A stretch of DNA of 64,000 nucleotides from Bog-532 sp963830385. Lineage in GTDB: Bacteria; Actinomycetota; Actinomycetes; Streptosporangiales; Streptosporangiaceae. Below are positions 36,040 to 44,463 of the stretch, in pieces. Below the pieces are notes generated by a model. It ran no database searches, was not told where the DNA came from, and saw only the letters and a program-made list of their open reading frames with translations. The stretch covers positions 1-64,000 of the forward strand of contig CAWHMD010000006.1 of NCBI GenBank assembly GCA_963830385.1, written 5' to 3'. The position numbers and the translations under genes are program-made. Each line of letters starts with the position of its first letter. Position 1 is the stretch's first letter.

Positions 36040-36250
36040 ACGGCCGGCTGATCTGGGCCGCGTCCATGGTGGTACTGGACGCCAGCCGCCAGCGCCAACC
36101 TGGTACCACGGCTGGCCGCCTGGAGCCTCGGCGCGGGCATCGTGGCTACGGTCGGCGCCAACCTGGCGCATGGTGTGGGACATGGCCCGGTCGGCCCGCT
36201 GGTCAGCGCATGGCCCGCGCACCGAGAGCAGCAGCCGCAGGCGAGTATCC
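36040..36250 (+). pseudogene. DUF2637 remnant
   Basis: RLIWAASMVVLDASRQ followed, after a one-base shift, by PRLAAWSLGAGIVATVGANL and AHGVGHGPVGPLVSAWP matches the intact DUF2637 protein at 41306-41896. Both ends are missing. It lies directly beside the half tRNA, so both probably belonged to one integrated element. Confidence 0.68.
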
Positions 36251-36325
36251 GCGCCAATAGCGCCGGCACCGGGTGCTACGTACATTTGGTGCAGGGTTCT
36301 TGACTAAGGGCTTGCGAGGGATGCT

Positions 36326-36694
36326 ATGGCCGTGGCAGAGGAGCCTGCGCTTTCTTTCGCCGGGCTGCTGCGGCGACTGCGGGCGGAGGCCCGGCTGACC
36401 CAGGAGGAGCTGGCCGAGGCGGCGAGGCTGAGCCCTCGGTCGGTCAGCGACCTGGAGCGGGGGATCAACCGCACGGCCCGCAAGGACACGGCGCTGCTGC
36501 TGGCCGATGCGCTGGGCCTGGCTGGGCCGGTGCGGGAGGTCTTCGTCGCGGCGGCCCGTGGCCAGGTCCCGGTCGCTGAGGTGCTGGCTGCCATGTCCGC
36601 ATCGCGAAACAACCTGCCGACCCCAGTTGACTCCTTTGTTGGCAGGCAGATGGAGCTGGCCGAGATCACCCGGGCCGTACGCGCAGATCGGCTA
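36326..36694 (+). pseudogene. 5' part of an XRE-NB-ARC/TPR regulator gene, split by IS630
   Basis: The ATG at 36326 starts an XRE helix-turn-helix (SFAGLLRRLRAEARLTQEEL, AEAARLSPRSVSDLERGINR), followed by NLPTPVDSFVGRQMELAEIT, the usual entry to the AAA/NB-ARC domain. The insertion sequence interrupts it at ADRL. Joining 36694 to 37905 (removing the element and one TA copy) gives ADRLVTLTGPGGSGKTRLAL in frame, so the lesion is a single clean insertion. Confidence 0.85.
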
Positions 36695-37902
36695 GTGCCG
36701 TAGCAGATTAGGTTTGCCCGGGTCGTTTCCTCGTAGGCGCTGATGGTCGAGACTGGCTGGGTGAGTGAGCGGCTGCGGGTTCGCGAGATCGATGACGATG
36801 AGGGCCGGCGGCTGGTGCGGATCATCCGCCGGGGCAGCGGGTCGGTGGTGACCTGGCGGCGGGCGCAGATGGTGCTGCTGTCCGCGCAGGGCATGGACGC
36901 ACCCGCGATCGCGAAAGTGGCGTTCACCAGCGAGGACCGGGTCCGGGACGTGATCCGGAACTTCAACGCCGACGGGTTCAGCTCGCTGTACCCGAAGTAC
37001 AAGGGCGGCCGGCCGCCAAAGTTCACCCTCCCGCAGCGGCGGGAGATCAAGAAGACCGCCCGGGCAGCCCCGGCTGACTTCGGGCTGCCGTTTTCCACCT
37101 GGAGCCTGTCGAAGCTGGCGGAGTTCCTGGTGGCTGAGGGGGTGGTCGACGACATCAGCCACGAGGGGCTCCGGATCCTGCTCCGCGAGGAAGGCGTCAC
37201 CTTTCAACGGCTGAAAACGTGGAAGGCCTCGAAAGATCCGCAGTACGCAGCCAAGAAGGCCCGGGTTGAGCAGCTGTACGCGATCGCCGGCCGCGAGGCC
37301 GCCCCGCAGGACGGGGACCCGGCGGTGATCTTCTGCGTCGACGAGTTCGGCCCCCTGAACTTGCAGCCCCGGCCCGGCCGGCAGTGGGCCGCGGTCAGCG
37401 GCAGGAGCAAAGACCCCGGCCGGAGCCCGCGGCGGCGGATGCGCGCGACCTACCACCGCACCGAAGGCGTCCGGCACCTGCTGGCGGCTTACGAGCTGGG
37501 CGAGGACAAGCTGTTCGGGCACGTCAAGCCCCGCAAGACCCGGGCCCGGTTCCTGGAGTTCTGCCGCTACCTGCGCTCCCTCTACCCGCCTGAGGTCCGG
37601 ATCGCGGTCATCTGCGACAACTTCAGCCCCCATCTGACCACCGCCAGGGACAGCCGCGTCGGTGACTGGGCAGCGGCTAGCAACGTGGAAATCGCCTACA
37701 CCCCGTCGAACGCGTCCTGGCTGAACCGCATCGAGGCCCAGTTCACCGCCCTGCGCTACTTCGCACTGGACGGGACCGACCACGCCAGCCACAAGGAACA
37801 GGCCAGCATGATCCGCCGGTACATCATCTGGCGGAACAACCACGCCTACGATCAGCGGCTCCGCCGCATCATCGACCGGGCAAACGTAGCTTGATGCGGC
37901 AC
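36695..37902 (+). mobile_element. IS630-family element, copy 1
   Basis: The ends are GTGCCGTAGCAGATTAGG... and, in complement, GTGCCGCATCAAGCTACG..., imperfect inverted repeats continuing to GTTTGCCC. They are flanked by a TA duplication (36693-36694 and 37903-37904), the IS630/Tc1-mariner target signature. The element is 1,208 bases with one intact transposase gene. Confidence 0.9.
36743..37894 (+). CDS. IS630-family transposase, copy 1
   Basis: N-terminal HTH units (WRRAQMVLLSAQGMDAPAIA, VAFTSEDRVRDVIRNFNADG) recognise the ends. The DDE/D core has Asp in VIFCVDEFGPLN, Asp in VICDNFSPHL and the acidic residue in PSNASWLNRIEAQFTAL. It is uninterrupted and close to the copy at 46701-47834, so both elements are probably mobile. 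The equivalent of the copy-2 start is GTG 36761, and the ATG at 36743 gives six extra residues. Confidence 0.9.
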   Translation: MVETGWVSERLRVREIDDDEGRRLVRIIRRGSGSVVTWRRAQMVLLSAQGMDAPAIAKVAFTSEDRVRDVIRNFNADGFSSLYPKYKGGRPPKFTLPQRREIKKTARAAPADFGLPFSTWSLSKLAEFLVAEGVVDDISHEGLRILLREEGVTFQRLKTWKASKDPQYAAKKARVEQLYAIAGREAAPQDGDPAVIFCVDEFGPLNLQPRPGRQWAAVSGRSKDPGRSPRRRMRATYHRTEGVRHLLAAYELGEDKLFGHVKPRKTRARFLEFCRYLRSLYPPEVRIAVICDNFSPHLTTARDSRVGDWAAASNVEIAYTPSNASWLNRIEAQFTALRYFALDGTDHASHKEQASMIRRYIIWRNNHAYDQRLRRIIDRANVA

Positions 37903-37904
37903 TA

Positions 37905-39881
37905 GTAACCCTTACCGGTCCCGGCGGGAGCGGTAAAACCAGGCTGGCGCTAGAGACCGCCGCGTCACTGGTGACGGAGTTCGCCGATGGCGTGTGGCTC
38001 GTGGAATTCGCCACCATCAGCGATAGCGGACGACTGCCCGGAACAGTTGCGCAGGTGCTAGGAATCCCCGACCGGCCTGACGAGGCCCTCGCAGATACCC
38101 TCGCGGGCTGGCTACGGGACCGCCACCTGCTGCTGATCCTGGACAACTGCGAGCACCTCGTGGACGCCATCGGCGGTTTTTGCGAGCGGTTGCTCCCGGC
38201 ATGTAGCCGGCTCCGCATCCTGGCTACCAGCCGGGAGTTTCTTGAGGTACGCGGCGAGCATGCGATACAGACGCCGCCGCTGGCCGTCCCCGACGATCCT
38301 GCCCTGGCGCCGTTGTCCGACGCGGTTCGGCTGTTCCTGGCCCGCGCCGCGGCCGCGGCGCCGTGGTTCCGGACGGATGAAGCAGATCTCGGAACGGTGA
38401 TGCAGGTGTGCCGACGCCTCGACGGGCTGCCGCTGGCGATCGAATTGGCCGCGGCACGGCTCCGAGCTCTGTCGCTCTCGCAGCTGGCGGCTCGGCTTGA
38501 TGACCAGTTCTGGCTGTTGACTGGCTCGAGCCGGGCCCAGATTTCCCGGCAGAGTACCCTGAGGGCGGTCGTCGCGTGGAGCTACGACCTGCTGAGCGAG
38601 GTCGAGCAGCGCACGTTCGCGCGCCTGGCGGTATTCCCAGACCACTTCACCCTGGAGATGGCCGAGGCCATGGCGTCGGAGCCTGGAGCCGACGACGTGG
38701 GCATCGTCGATATCGTCACCCGCCTGGTCGACAAAAGCCTCGTGACCATGGTGAACACGCCGGATGGGTTGCGCTACCGGCTGCTGGAGATGCTGCGCCA
38801 GTACGGGAACGACCGGCTGGCCGAATGCGGCGACGTCGACCGGTTCCGCGAGCGGCTGTTCGCCTGGGCGATGTCAGGCGTCGAGCATCTCGAGTTGGTG
38901 GTGCGTACCCGGGCGATGGACGACGCCCTGCGCCAGGCGGCCATTGACGCCGTCACCTATCGCGCCGCGATGATATGGGGCGCCTCACACGGTCGGGAGT
39001 GCGCCGCGCTGCGCATCGCCGCCATGGTCCCGCTCAGCCTGCACAGGGGAGAGCGAATGGCAGAGATCCTCGACAGGCTCAGCTGGGCTGACAGGGCGGG
39101 ACAGCTTGACGATACGGCAGCAGGCCACGCCTGGGCGGCGATCGCCAATCTCGCCTTCGAGCAGAACGACTGGCAGGCATCGCTCCAGGCGAGTGTCCGG
39201 GCGGCCGAGCACTTCCGGGCGGCACGGCTCCCGCGGCTGGCAGCCTGGGCGCAATATCTCAATGCGCACGCAGCCTGGGGCGCCGGGCAGCTGGCGGAGG
39301 CCGACCGGCTCATCAGCGAGGCGATCGCCAACTTCCGCCGGGAGCAGGACGAGGCGGGAGTCGGGTGGTCGCTGTATGTGGCGTCACTACGTAGCGCCGA
39401 CCTCGATACCGCAAAGCACTTGGCCGCCGAGGCAGATGAGCTGCTGCGACGGGCAGGAATGTCGATAGGTGTCGCCCACAATGCGGAGGGACGCGGCATT
39501 ATCGCCTTTGAACGAGGCGAACTCGGCGAGGCTGCGACCTTCCTCGCCGAGGCAGTCGAGTCTTTCGCGTCGTACGGCAATGTAGGCTGCGCCGCCCACG
39601 CCCTTGAGGCAGCCGCTGTGGTCATCGGAACGGCGGCCCGCAACGGTGACCGCTTGGCGGTTGAATTGCTCGCGGCCGCAAAGGAGTTCCGCCGCCAGAG
39701 CGGCCAAGGCCATCGCCCCTGGGAGATCCGCGCCGGGCTTGGAGCCTTGGAGGGCCGCATCGTCACGCCTGACGCCACGAGCGCCGCGGCACATGGTTCT
39801 GGATCCCGGTACACGTTGTCCGTGGCGTCGTCACTCGCCATCCGGGGACTCCAGTCCCTGGCGACACCGCACCCCAGCTGA
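37905..39881 (+). pseudogene. 3' part of the split XRE-NB-ARC/TPR regulator gene
   Basis: It continues directly from the 5' part: Walker A GPGGSGKTRLALETAASL, FADGVWLVEFATISD, Walker B HLLLILDNCEHLVDAI, ATSREFL, CRRLDGLPLAIELAAARLRA (GLPLA motif), AVVAWSYDLLSEVEQRTFAR, then TPR-like helices to the end. The intact protein would be an ATP-dependent signal-sensing regulator of about 780 residues with a DNA-binding head. The long open frame downstream of the element might still be translated from an internal start (GTG/ATG near 37971), but it would lack the Walker A loop. Confidence 0.8.
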
Positions 39882-39924
39882 CCTTTCTCCGGCGAAGCTG
39901 AACCTATCTGCCCAGGGACACAGC

Positions 39925-40240
39925 ACGGGTTCTTGCCTGGCGGGTAGCCAGAACTCCAATTGGATGTTGTCCGGGTCGCGACAACGATCACCGAGCCGAT
40001 CAGAGTCTCAGCAATCGGCGTGACCGGACCCTCAGCTCACGCAACGCTGCTCCCAGCCTTCGAGTTCCGCCCGCCACGACACGGCACAAGCGAAGTGGTC
40101 CAGCCCGGTGCGGAACTCATCGAAAACGCTTCCTCCCGCCCCCGGTATTGCGCACGCCAACGATCCAGCCCGAACGGGGACACGCGAGAACCGGAACCGT
40201 ACCTCGTCTCCGTCGGCCTGCTGCACCACCTGCCAGCCTC
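39925..40240 (-). pseudogene. VOC-family (glyoxalase-like) remnant
   Basis: VFDEFRTGLDHFACAVSWRA and ELEGWEQRC, then in another frame TPIAETLIGSVIVV, then RDPDNIQLEFWLPA make the C-terminal half of a glyoxalase-like domain (His in GLDH, Glu in LEFW). Frame changes and stop codons show decay. The beginning is not recognisable. Confidence 0.6.
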
Positions 40241-40482
40241 CAGGGCGCGGGGCTGTGCCAGGATCCGCGCCTGGACCCGCAGTCAACCGGCGCGGCCAGC
40301 AAGACCCACTCCCCTCATTCCCGCCGACCGGACCGCTGGCGGGATCCTGTGGGTTTCCTGTGGGCCGGCACGTGTGGTGGTCATCCGAGCTATCGGCCAC
40401 GGTTGAAACCAGCCGAACAGCCCAACCATCTGGTCGGCCCTGCTGAGAGCAGATAGGACAACCCACCGAAGGGGACCCAGCC
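40241..40482. other. Leader region of the small-gene pair
   Basis: No gene is seen. A promoter for 40483 should lie here, but no clear pair of boxes can be named. Confidence 0.3.
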
Positions 40483-40689
40483 ATGTACGTCCACGACCAG
40501 CTCATGAAGGCCCGCCAGAACGACCTGCTGCGGGCCGCCGCCCCTGACCGTCTGGCCGCCCAGGCCCGGCGGGCACGCAGCCGCGCCGCCACCTCCTGGT
40601 GGCCGCGCCTGTGCGGCGGCGGGCCGCAGTGCGCCTGCGCCAGCTCTTCTCCCAACCCACCCCCATCGATATCAAGGAGGACACCATGA
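40483..40689 (+). CDS. Small basic protein coupled to a secreted-protein gene
   Basis: The 68-residue frame begins MYVHDQLMKARQNDLLRAAA, PDRLAAQARRARS and ends with a Ser/Pro-rich tail. The stop overlaps the ATG of the next gene (ATGA), and GAAGGGGAC lies upstream of its start. Similar short upstream genes (MYVHDQLMKARQ...) precede small membrane/secreted proteins in streptomycetes, as recalled. Function unknown. Confidence 0.6.
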   Translation: MYVHDQLMKARQNDLLRAAAPDRLAAQARRARSRAATSWWPRLCGGGPQCACASSSPNPPPSISRRTP

Positions 40690-40961
40690 ACCACATCCGC
40701 CGCATTCTCGCCGCCGTGGCCACCCTGGCCGGCACCGTGACGGTTCTGGCTACCGCACCTGCCGCCTACGCCTCGCTGCCGCCTCACGGCGGCAGCGACG
40801 GCGGCGGGGCGCGCACCACGGCTCCCGTCATCGCCGCAGGTGGCATGCCCGGCTGGCAGATCATTCTGATCGCGGCCGCGGCCGCCGTCGTCGCCGCCAC
40901 CGTGGCCGTGCTCATTGACCGCGCCTGGGTGACGCGCAGGACGCACGCCACCACCGCCTGA
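40686..40961 (+). CDS. Small exported protein with C-terminal membrane anchor
   Basis: The ATG at 40686 has a strong RBS (AAGGAGGACACC). Residues 1-30 form a signal peptide (RRILAAVATLAGTVTVLATA, then AYAS as the likely cleavage site). A short Gly/Ser-rich region follows, then one membrane helix (WQIILIAAAAAVVAATVAVL) and a basic end (DRAWVTRRTHA). It is an anchored, short extracytoplasmic peptide of unknown role, translationally coupled to the preceding gene. Confidence 0.75.
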   Translation: MNHIRRILAAVATLAGTVTVLATAPAAYASLPPHGGSDGGGARTTAPVIAAGGMPGWQIILIAAAAAVVAATVAVLIDRAWVTRRTHATTA

Positions 40962-41063
40962 CCTATGCCAGGCGCGCAGCGGGCCACGCGGCTGCCGGAC
41001 AACAGCCGTGTGGCCCAGGCGCTGCTGGTTCTTCTCTACGTTTAACTAACCGGCCTTGCCCCT

Positions 41064-41309
41064 ATGGCAGCTCGAATCGACGACGACTACATGACCGCCG
41101 AGCACGACGGGCGCGTGATCGCGACCGCACGGTACAGCCCGCACGCGGCGGCCGACGGCCAGGGCGCGTGGATCGTCTCTGGTCTCCCTCGCCGCTGGTT
41201 CACCCGGAACCAGGCGATCACCGCCATGGTCCTGGCGGAGCGGCTCGCCGCGGGTTATGGCGACGACGATCTGTTCGTCATCGGGTGGCGTGAGGAGCTG
41301 GGCCTGTGA
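41064..41309 (+). CDS. Small protein encoded with DUF2637
   Basis: The 81-residue protein (DDDYMTAEHDGRVIATARYS, WIVSGLPRRWFTRNQAITAM, VLAERLAAG) is soluble and contains a likely beta-beta-alpha unit. Its stop overlaps the GTG start of the DUF2637 gene, so the pair is co-translated. Pairs of this type are common in integrative elements of actinomycetes. Function unknown. Confidence 0.65.
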   Translation: MAARIDDDYMTAEHDGRVIATARYSPHAAADGQGAWIVSGLPRRWFTRNQAITAMVLAERLAAGYGDDDLFVIGWREELGL

Positions 41310-41896
41310 CCGACCGGCTCATCAGGACCACCACCGCGCTAGCGGTGGTGGCCGTGGCGGTCGTCGCCGCGGTCATCTCCTACCAGCACGCGTACGAGCT
41401 GGTGCGCTCACACGGGGAGTCCGGCCTGACCGCGCGGCTGCTGCCGTTCACCGTGGACGGGCTGATCTGGGCCGCCGCCATGGTGGTACTGGACGCCAGC
41501 CGCCGGGGCCAGCCGGTACCACGGCTGGCCGCCTGGAGCCTGGGCACCGGCATCGTCGCCACGGTCGGCGCCAACCTGGCGCACGGCGTCGGCCACGGCC
41601 CGGTCGGCGCCCTGGTCAGCGCCTGGCCCGCCCTGGCGCTCGTCGGCTCATTCGAACTGCTCATGATGCTGATTCGTGCCGGACGTGGTGGCCGCCCAGG
41701 CGCCACTGAATCCGAACCGCGTGACCAGCCTGCACCACCGCTGGCGCACGAAACACCACTGGAACTGCCGGCCGCGCCAGGCCTGGAGCAGACAGTCCGC
41801 GCACGGTACGAGGCAGGCCACAGTCAACGCGCCATCGCCCGCGAACTCGACATCGACCGCCGAAAAGTCAAGCACATCCTCGACCAAGCCGCATGA
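41306..41896 (+). CDS. DUF2637 membrane protein with C-terminal HTH
   Basis: Four membrane helices (TTALAVVAVAVVAAVISY, LLPFTVDGLIWAAAMVVL, LAAWSLGTGIVATVGANLAH and LVSAWPALALVGSFELLMML) form the DUF2637 domain, with the VDGL and NLAHG signatures. The tail after a proline-rich linker (TVRARYEAGHSQRAIARELD, IDRRKVKHILD) is a resolvase-type HTH. Proteins of this kind belong to plasmid and integrative-element transfer regions and may act in conjugal spread or exclusion. A decayed copy lies at 36040-36250. Confidence 0.85.
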   Translation: MTDRLIRTTTALAVVAVAVVAAVISYQHAYELVRSHGESGLTARLLPFTVDGLIWAAAMVVLDASRRGQPVPRLAAWSLGTGIVATVGANLAHGVGHGPVGALVSAWPALALVGSFELLMMLIRAGRGGRPGATESEPRDQPAPPLAHETPLELPAAPGLEQTVRARYEAGHSQRAIARELDIDRRKVKHILDQAA

Positions 41897-42133
41897 CCCC
41901 ACCAAACAGACTTGGAGCTCAGCCACGGTACGTCACTGCACATACTGAATCTCGTCCACCCCGTATCCGAGGCTTGCGCGGCAGCCAGTAGATGACAGAC
42001 AAGCCCGGGCCAAGCGACCTTGGCCGATCCGGCGTTTAGCCAGGCACCCGCCGACTACCGCTCATGCCGATGAGCGAGCGTTCTCATCCGGGATATGCCG
42101 GTCATCGGACATGCCAGATTGCGATGGTGCGGT
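41897..42133. other. Short intergenic stretch
   Basis: No gene is seen. It contains the end of the methyltransferase gene's downstream region and AT-richer patches. Confidence 0.3.
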
Positions 42134-42727
42134 TCAGTGTTTTACGAGCTGATACCACGTGGGTCTGGCGTTGCGTAGCGGGCCGTTGAGGGTGATCTCG
42201 GTGGCGGGGCGGCTTAGGGCGAGTTGCCACTGCGGGAACAGCGCGGGTATCCGGGCCGGGTCGATGCCGCTGGGCATGGGGCCGCGGTGGCCGGGGGCGA
42301 ACGCGAACATCAGCAGGGTGGCGCCGGGCTCGGCTGCGGCAGTGATCGTGGCGGCGGCATGCTCGAGCGCTGTGCCGGGCAGGCCGTGCAGGCAGCCGAC
42401 GTCGACCAGGAGGCTGTAGCCGCTGCCGAGGTCGTTGCTGCCGACGCTGGTGATGTCTGCGTGCAGGAAGCGAACGTCCGCTTGGGCCTGTCGCGCGTTG
42501 CGCCGGGCGCTGTCCAGCGCGCGTGGGACGGCGTCCACCGCGGTCACGGTCCAGCCATGGTGCGCGCAGTAGATGGCGTCGCGCCCGGTGCCGCAGCCGA
42601 TGTCGAGCATGTCGCCGGGCGGCAGGGCGTCGGGGCCCTCGATCAGGCCGGCCAGCGGGAGGGGCGGCTCGGTGTGCTCCCAGGGAGTGACTCCGAGGCG
42701 GTACATCATCCGGTAGGCAAGGCTCAT
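42134..42727 (-). CDS. Class I SAM-dependent methyltransferase
   Basis: The 197-residue protein has motif I GDMLDIGCGTGRDAIYCAHH, motif II (VDAVPRAL), FLHADIT and the post-I LLVDVGCLHGLP segment. It transfers a methyl group from SAM to a small substrate that cannot be predicted. It is divergent from the TetR gene across an operator-rich gap of about 70 bases, so it is probably the repressor's target and may act on or detoxify the ligand. AGGAGTG precedes the ATG. Confidence 0.85.
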   Translation of the reverse strand: MSLAYRMMYRLGVTPWEHTEPPLPLAGLIEGPDALPPGDMLDIGCGTGRDAIYCAHHGWTVTAVDAVPRALDSARRNARQAQADVRFLHADITSVGSNDLGSGYSLLVDVGCLHGLPGTALEHAAATITAAAEPGATLLMFAFAPGHRGPMPSGIDPARIPALFPQWQLALSRPATEITLNGPLRNARPTWYQLVKH

Positions 42728-42757
42728 GGAGCACTCCTTAGAGGCCTAGTCTAAGAA

Positions 42758-42790
42758 TAGAGGTTGACTCTATGTTCAGAGTGTTACTCT
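42758..42790 (+). promoter_or_regulatory. Promoter and operators between methyltransferase and TetR genes
   Basis: TAGAG-GTTGA-CTCTA (42758-42772) and AGAGT-GTT-ACTCT (42778-42790) are two perfect inverted repeats. TTGACT (42764) and TACTCT (42785) are spaced 15 apart as -35/-10 boxes of the TetR gene. The -10 ends five bases before GTG 42796, which suggests a leaderless transcript. Confidence 0.6.
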
Positions 42791-42795
42791 CAGGC

Positions 42796-43458
42796 GTGAC
42801 CGATGTCAAGGCTCCCGAGCCCGAGGGACGGCGGCAGAGACGGGCCCGGCAGACGCGGGGCCGCATCCTGACTGCCGCGGCCGAGCTGTTCGTCCAGCAG
42901 GGCTACGCGGCCACGACGATCCAGCAGATCGCCGAGCAGGCCGACGTCGCGTGGCAGACCGTCTACTCAGTTTTCGGGACCAAGGCCGCCGTCTTGTCCG
43001 CGGTGTTCGACGTAGCCGTCGCCGGAGACGATGAGCCCGTACCCGTGCCCGAGCGGCTGTTCGTCCAGGCCATCAAGGACGCCGCCGACCCGCGGGACAA
43101 GGCCGCCATCTTCGCCCGTCACCTGCGCGAGTCAGCCGCCCGCACCGCAGGCGTCCTCAGCATCATCGACTCGGCCGCCAGTACCGACCCTGAGATCGCC
43201 GCCCTGTGGCGCACCCTGCAAGACCAGGGCCTGCGCGGGATGACAATGGCCGCCACCAGCTTCCAGGAGCAGGGAATCCTGCGCCCCGGACTCAGTGTCG
43301 CCCGCGCCGCCGACATCCTGTGGCTGTACACCGGTCCGTGGGCATTCCGCGTCCTGGTCACCGGGCGCGGCTGGACACTCGATGAGTACCAGGCATGGCT
43401 CGCCGGCACCCTCTACACCCAGCTGATGATCAACAGCCCACCCGACCAGCCGCCGTGA
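42796..43458 (+). CDS. TetR/AcrR-family repressor
   Basis: GTG 42796 is preferred because the putative -10 box lies five bases upstream and the residues before it are unconserved. The HTH is ILTAAAELFVQQGYAATTIQ with QIAEQADVAWQTVYSVFGTK, followed by the ligand-binding helical domain. It presumably represses the divergent methyltransferase and its own gene until an unknown ligand binds. Confidence 0.85.
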   Translation: MTDVKAPEPEGRRQRRARQTRGRILTAAAELFVQQGYAATTIQQIAEQADVAWQTVYSVFGTKAAVLSAVFDVAVAGDDEPVPVPERLFVQAIKDAADPRDKAAIFARHLRESAARTAGVLSIIDSAASTDPEIAALWRTLQDQGLRGMTMAATSFQEQGILRPGLSVARAADILWLYTGPWAFRVLVTGRGWTLDEYQAWLAGTLYTQLMINSPPDQPP

Positions 43459-43704
43459 CGTAGCGTCGGCTCCAGTCTTCCGGTCATGCGCGTTGCGGCT
43501 TGGAACTGATCGCTGGGCCGGGTCTACTTCCTGGCCTTCTTGAACCCCGCTCGGGGACAACCGGACCCAGCCGTTACCGCCAGGTTGGCCAGCCCGCCAG
43601 CGTAGGTGAGCCAGCGATCGAGTTCGAAGGATTTACCGCTCATGCCGCTGACGGGTCGGCAGGCCCGTGGGCGTCCTGTGAACGGGTGCCGTTACGGAAA
43701 GAAT
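43459..43704. other. Intergenic stretch before the MarR promoter
   Basis: No gene is supported here. Confidence 0.3.
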
Positions 43705-43754
43705 TTGACCTACTCAAGCATTCCGGTTTATGCTTGAGCTACTCAACTATTGAG
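43705..43754 (+). promoter_or_regulatory. Promoter with MarR-type operators
   Basis: TTGACC (43705) and TATGCT (43729) are spaced 18 apart. CTCAAGCAT / ATGCTTGAG (43713-43721 and 43730-43738) form a perfect nine-base inverted repeat across the core, and CTCAA-CTA-TTGAG (43742-43754) a second. Occupation would block the promoter. The region is AT-rich against its surroundings. Confidence 0.7.
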
Positions 43755-43803
43755 CGACTCAAGGGCCGTCGCCGCGAGAGTCCGGGGGGAGGCAGGAGGC
43801 ACC

Positions 43804-44322
43804 GTGAATCAGCGCACCGAGGAGAACGAGAACCAGCGTGACGTGGACCTGGGCCTTCTGGATGCCCTGGGCGGACTGATCGCCCGGCTGCTGGCCGAGG
43901 GAGAGCGGCTGGCCAAGGACTGCGGGGTCCCGCCCTTCTTCATCAAAGCGCTGCACCTGATCGACAGCCCGCTGTCCATGAAGGAACTGGGCCAGCGCAT
44001 GCACTGCGATCCCTCGTTCGTCACCAGCATCGCGGACATGATGGAAAAGCGAGGGCTGGCGGTCCGGGAAAGCGACCCGGCCGACCGGCGGGTGAAGCGG
44101 CTCGTCCTGACCAGCGCCGGCCGGGACATGAAGCACCAGGTGGAGCAGGCCATGCTCGAGCGCTCGCCGTGGCGCCAGGCCCTCACCCCGGACGAGCGCG
44201 CCACCCTGATCTCCCTTATCCACAAGATGGCGCCGCCGCTGAGCGCCACCAACCCCGCCGACTGCCCGGCCGAGGAGGTAACCAACTTCCTGGCAACTGC
44301 TGCTACTCCCCCGGTCGGCTGA
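43804..44322 (+). CDS. MarR-family repressor of the adjacent efflux gene
   Basis: The start is GTG 43804 with a strong RBS (AGGAGG). The 172-residue protein has the winged HTH (PLSMKELGQRMHCDPSFVTS, IADMMEKRGLAVRESDPADR, RVKRLVLT), with the DxRxxR wing. It probably binds the palindromes in its own promoter and dissociates when drug-like compounds bind. The DHA2-type efflux gene follows 140 bases later on the same strand. Confidence 0.88.
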   Translation: MNQRTEENENQRDVDLGLLDALGGLIARLLAEGERLAKDCGVPPFFIKALHLIDSPLSMKELGQRMHCDPSFVTSIADMMEKRGLAVRESDPADRRVKRLVLTSAGRDMKHQVEQAMLERSPWRQALTPDERATLISLIHKMAPPLSATNPADCPAEEVTNFLATAATPPVG

Positions 44323-44463
44323 CTTTCGCGCCGATCTGGTCGCTGGCCGCGCTGGTGCGGCCGGAACACGCGCCGATGAGCGGCGCCCTCTCTCCCTCCC
44401 ATGTGTACGTACGCGGCGGAGCCGCCGCAGCCTTGGACAACTATGCCCTGACAAGGAGAAGGC

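Noticed and set aside
36693..37904. IS630 copy 1 as a regulatory gene or attachment site
   Set aside because: The TA duplication and restored frame show a plain insertion.
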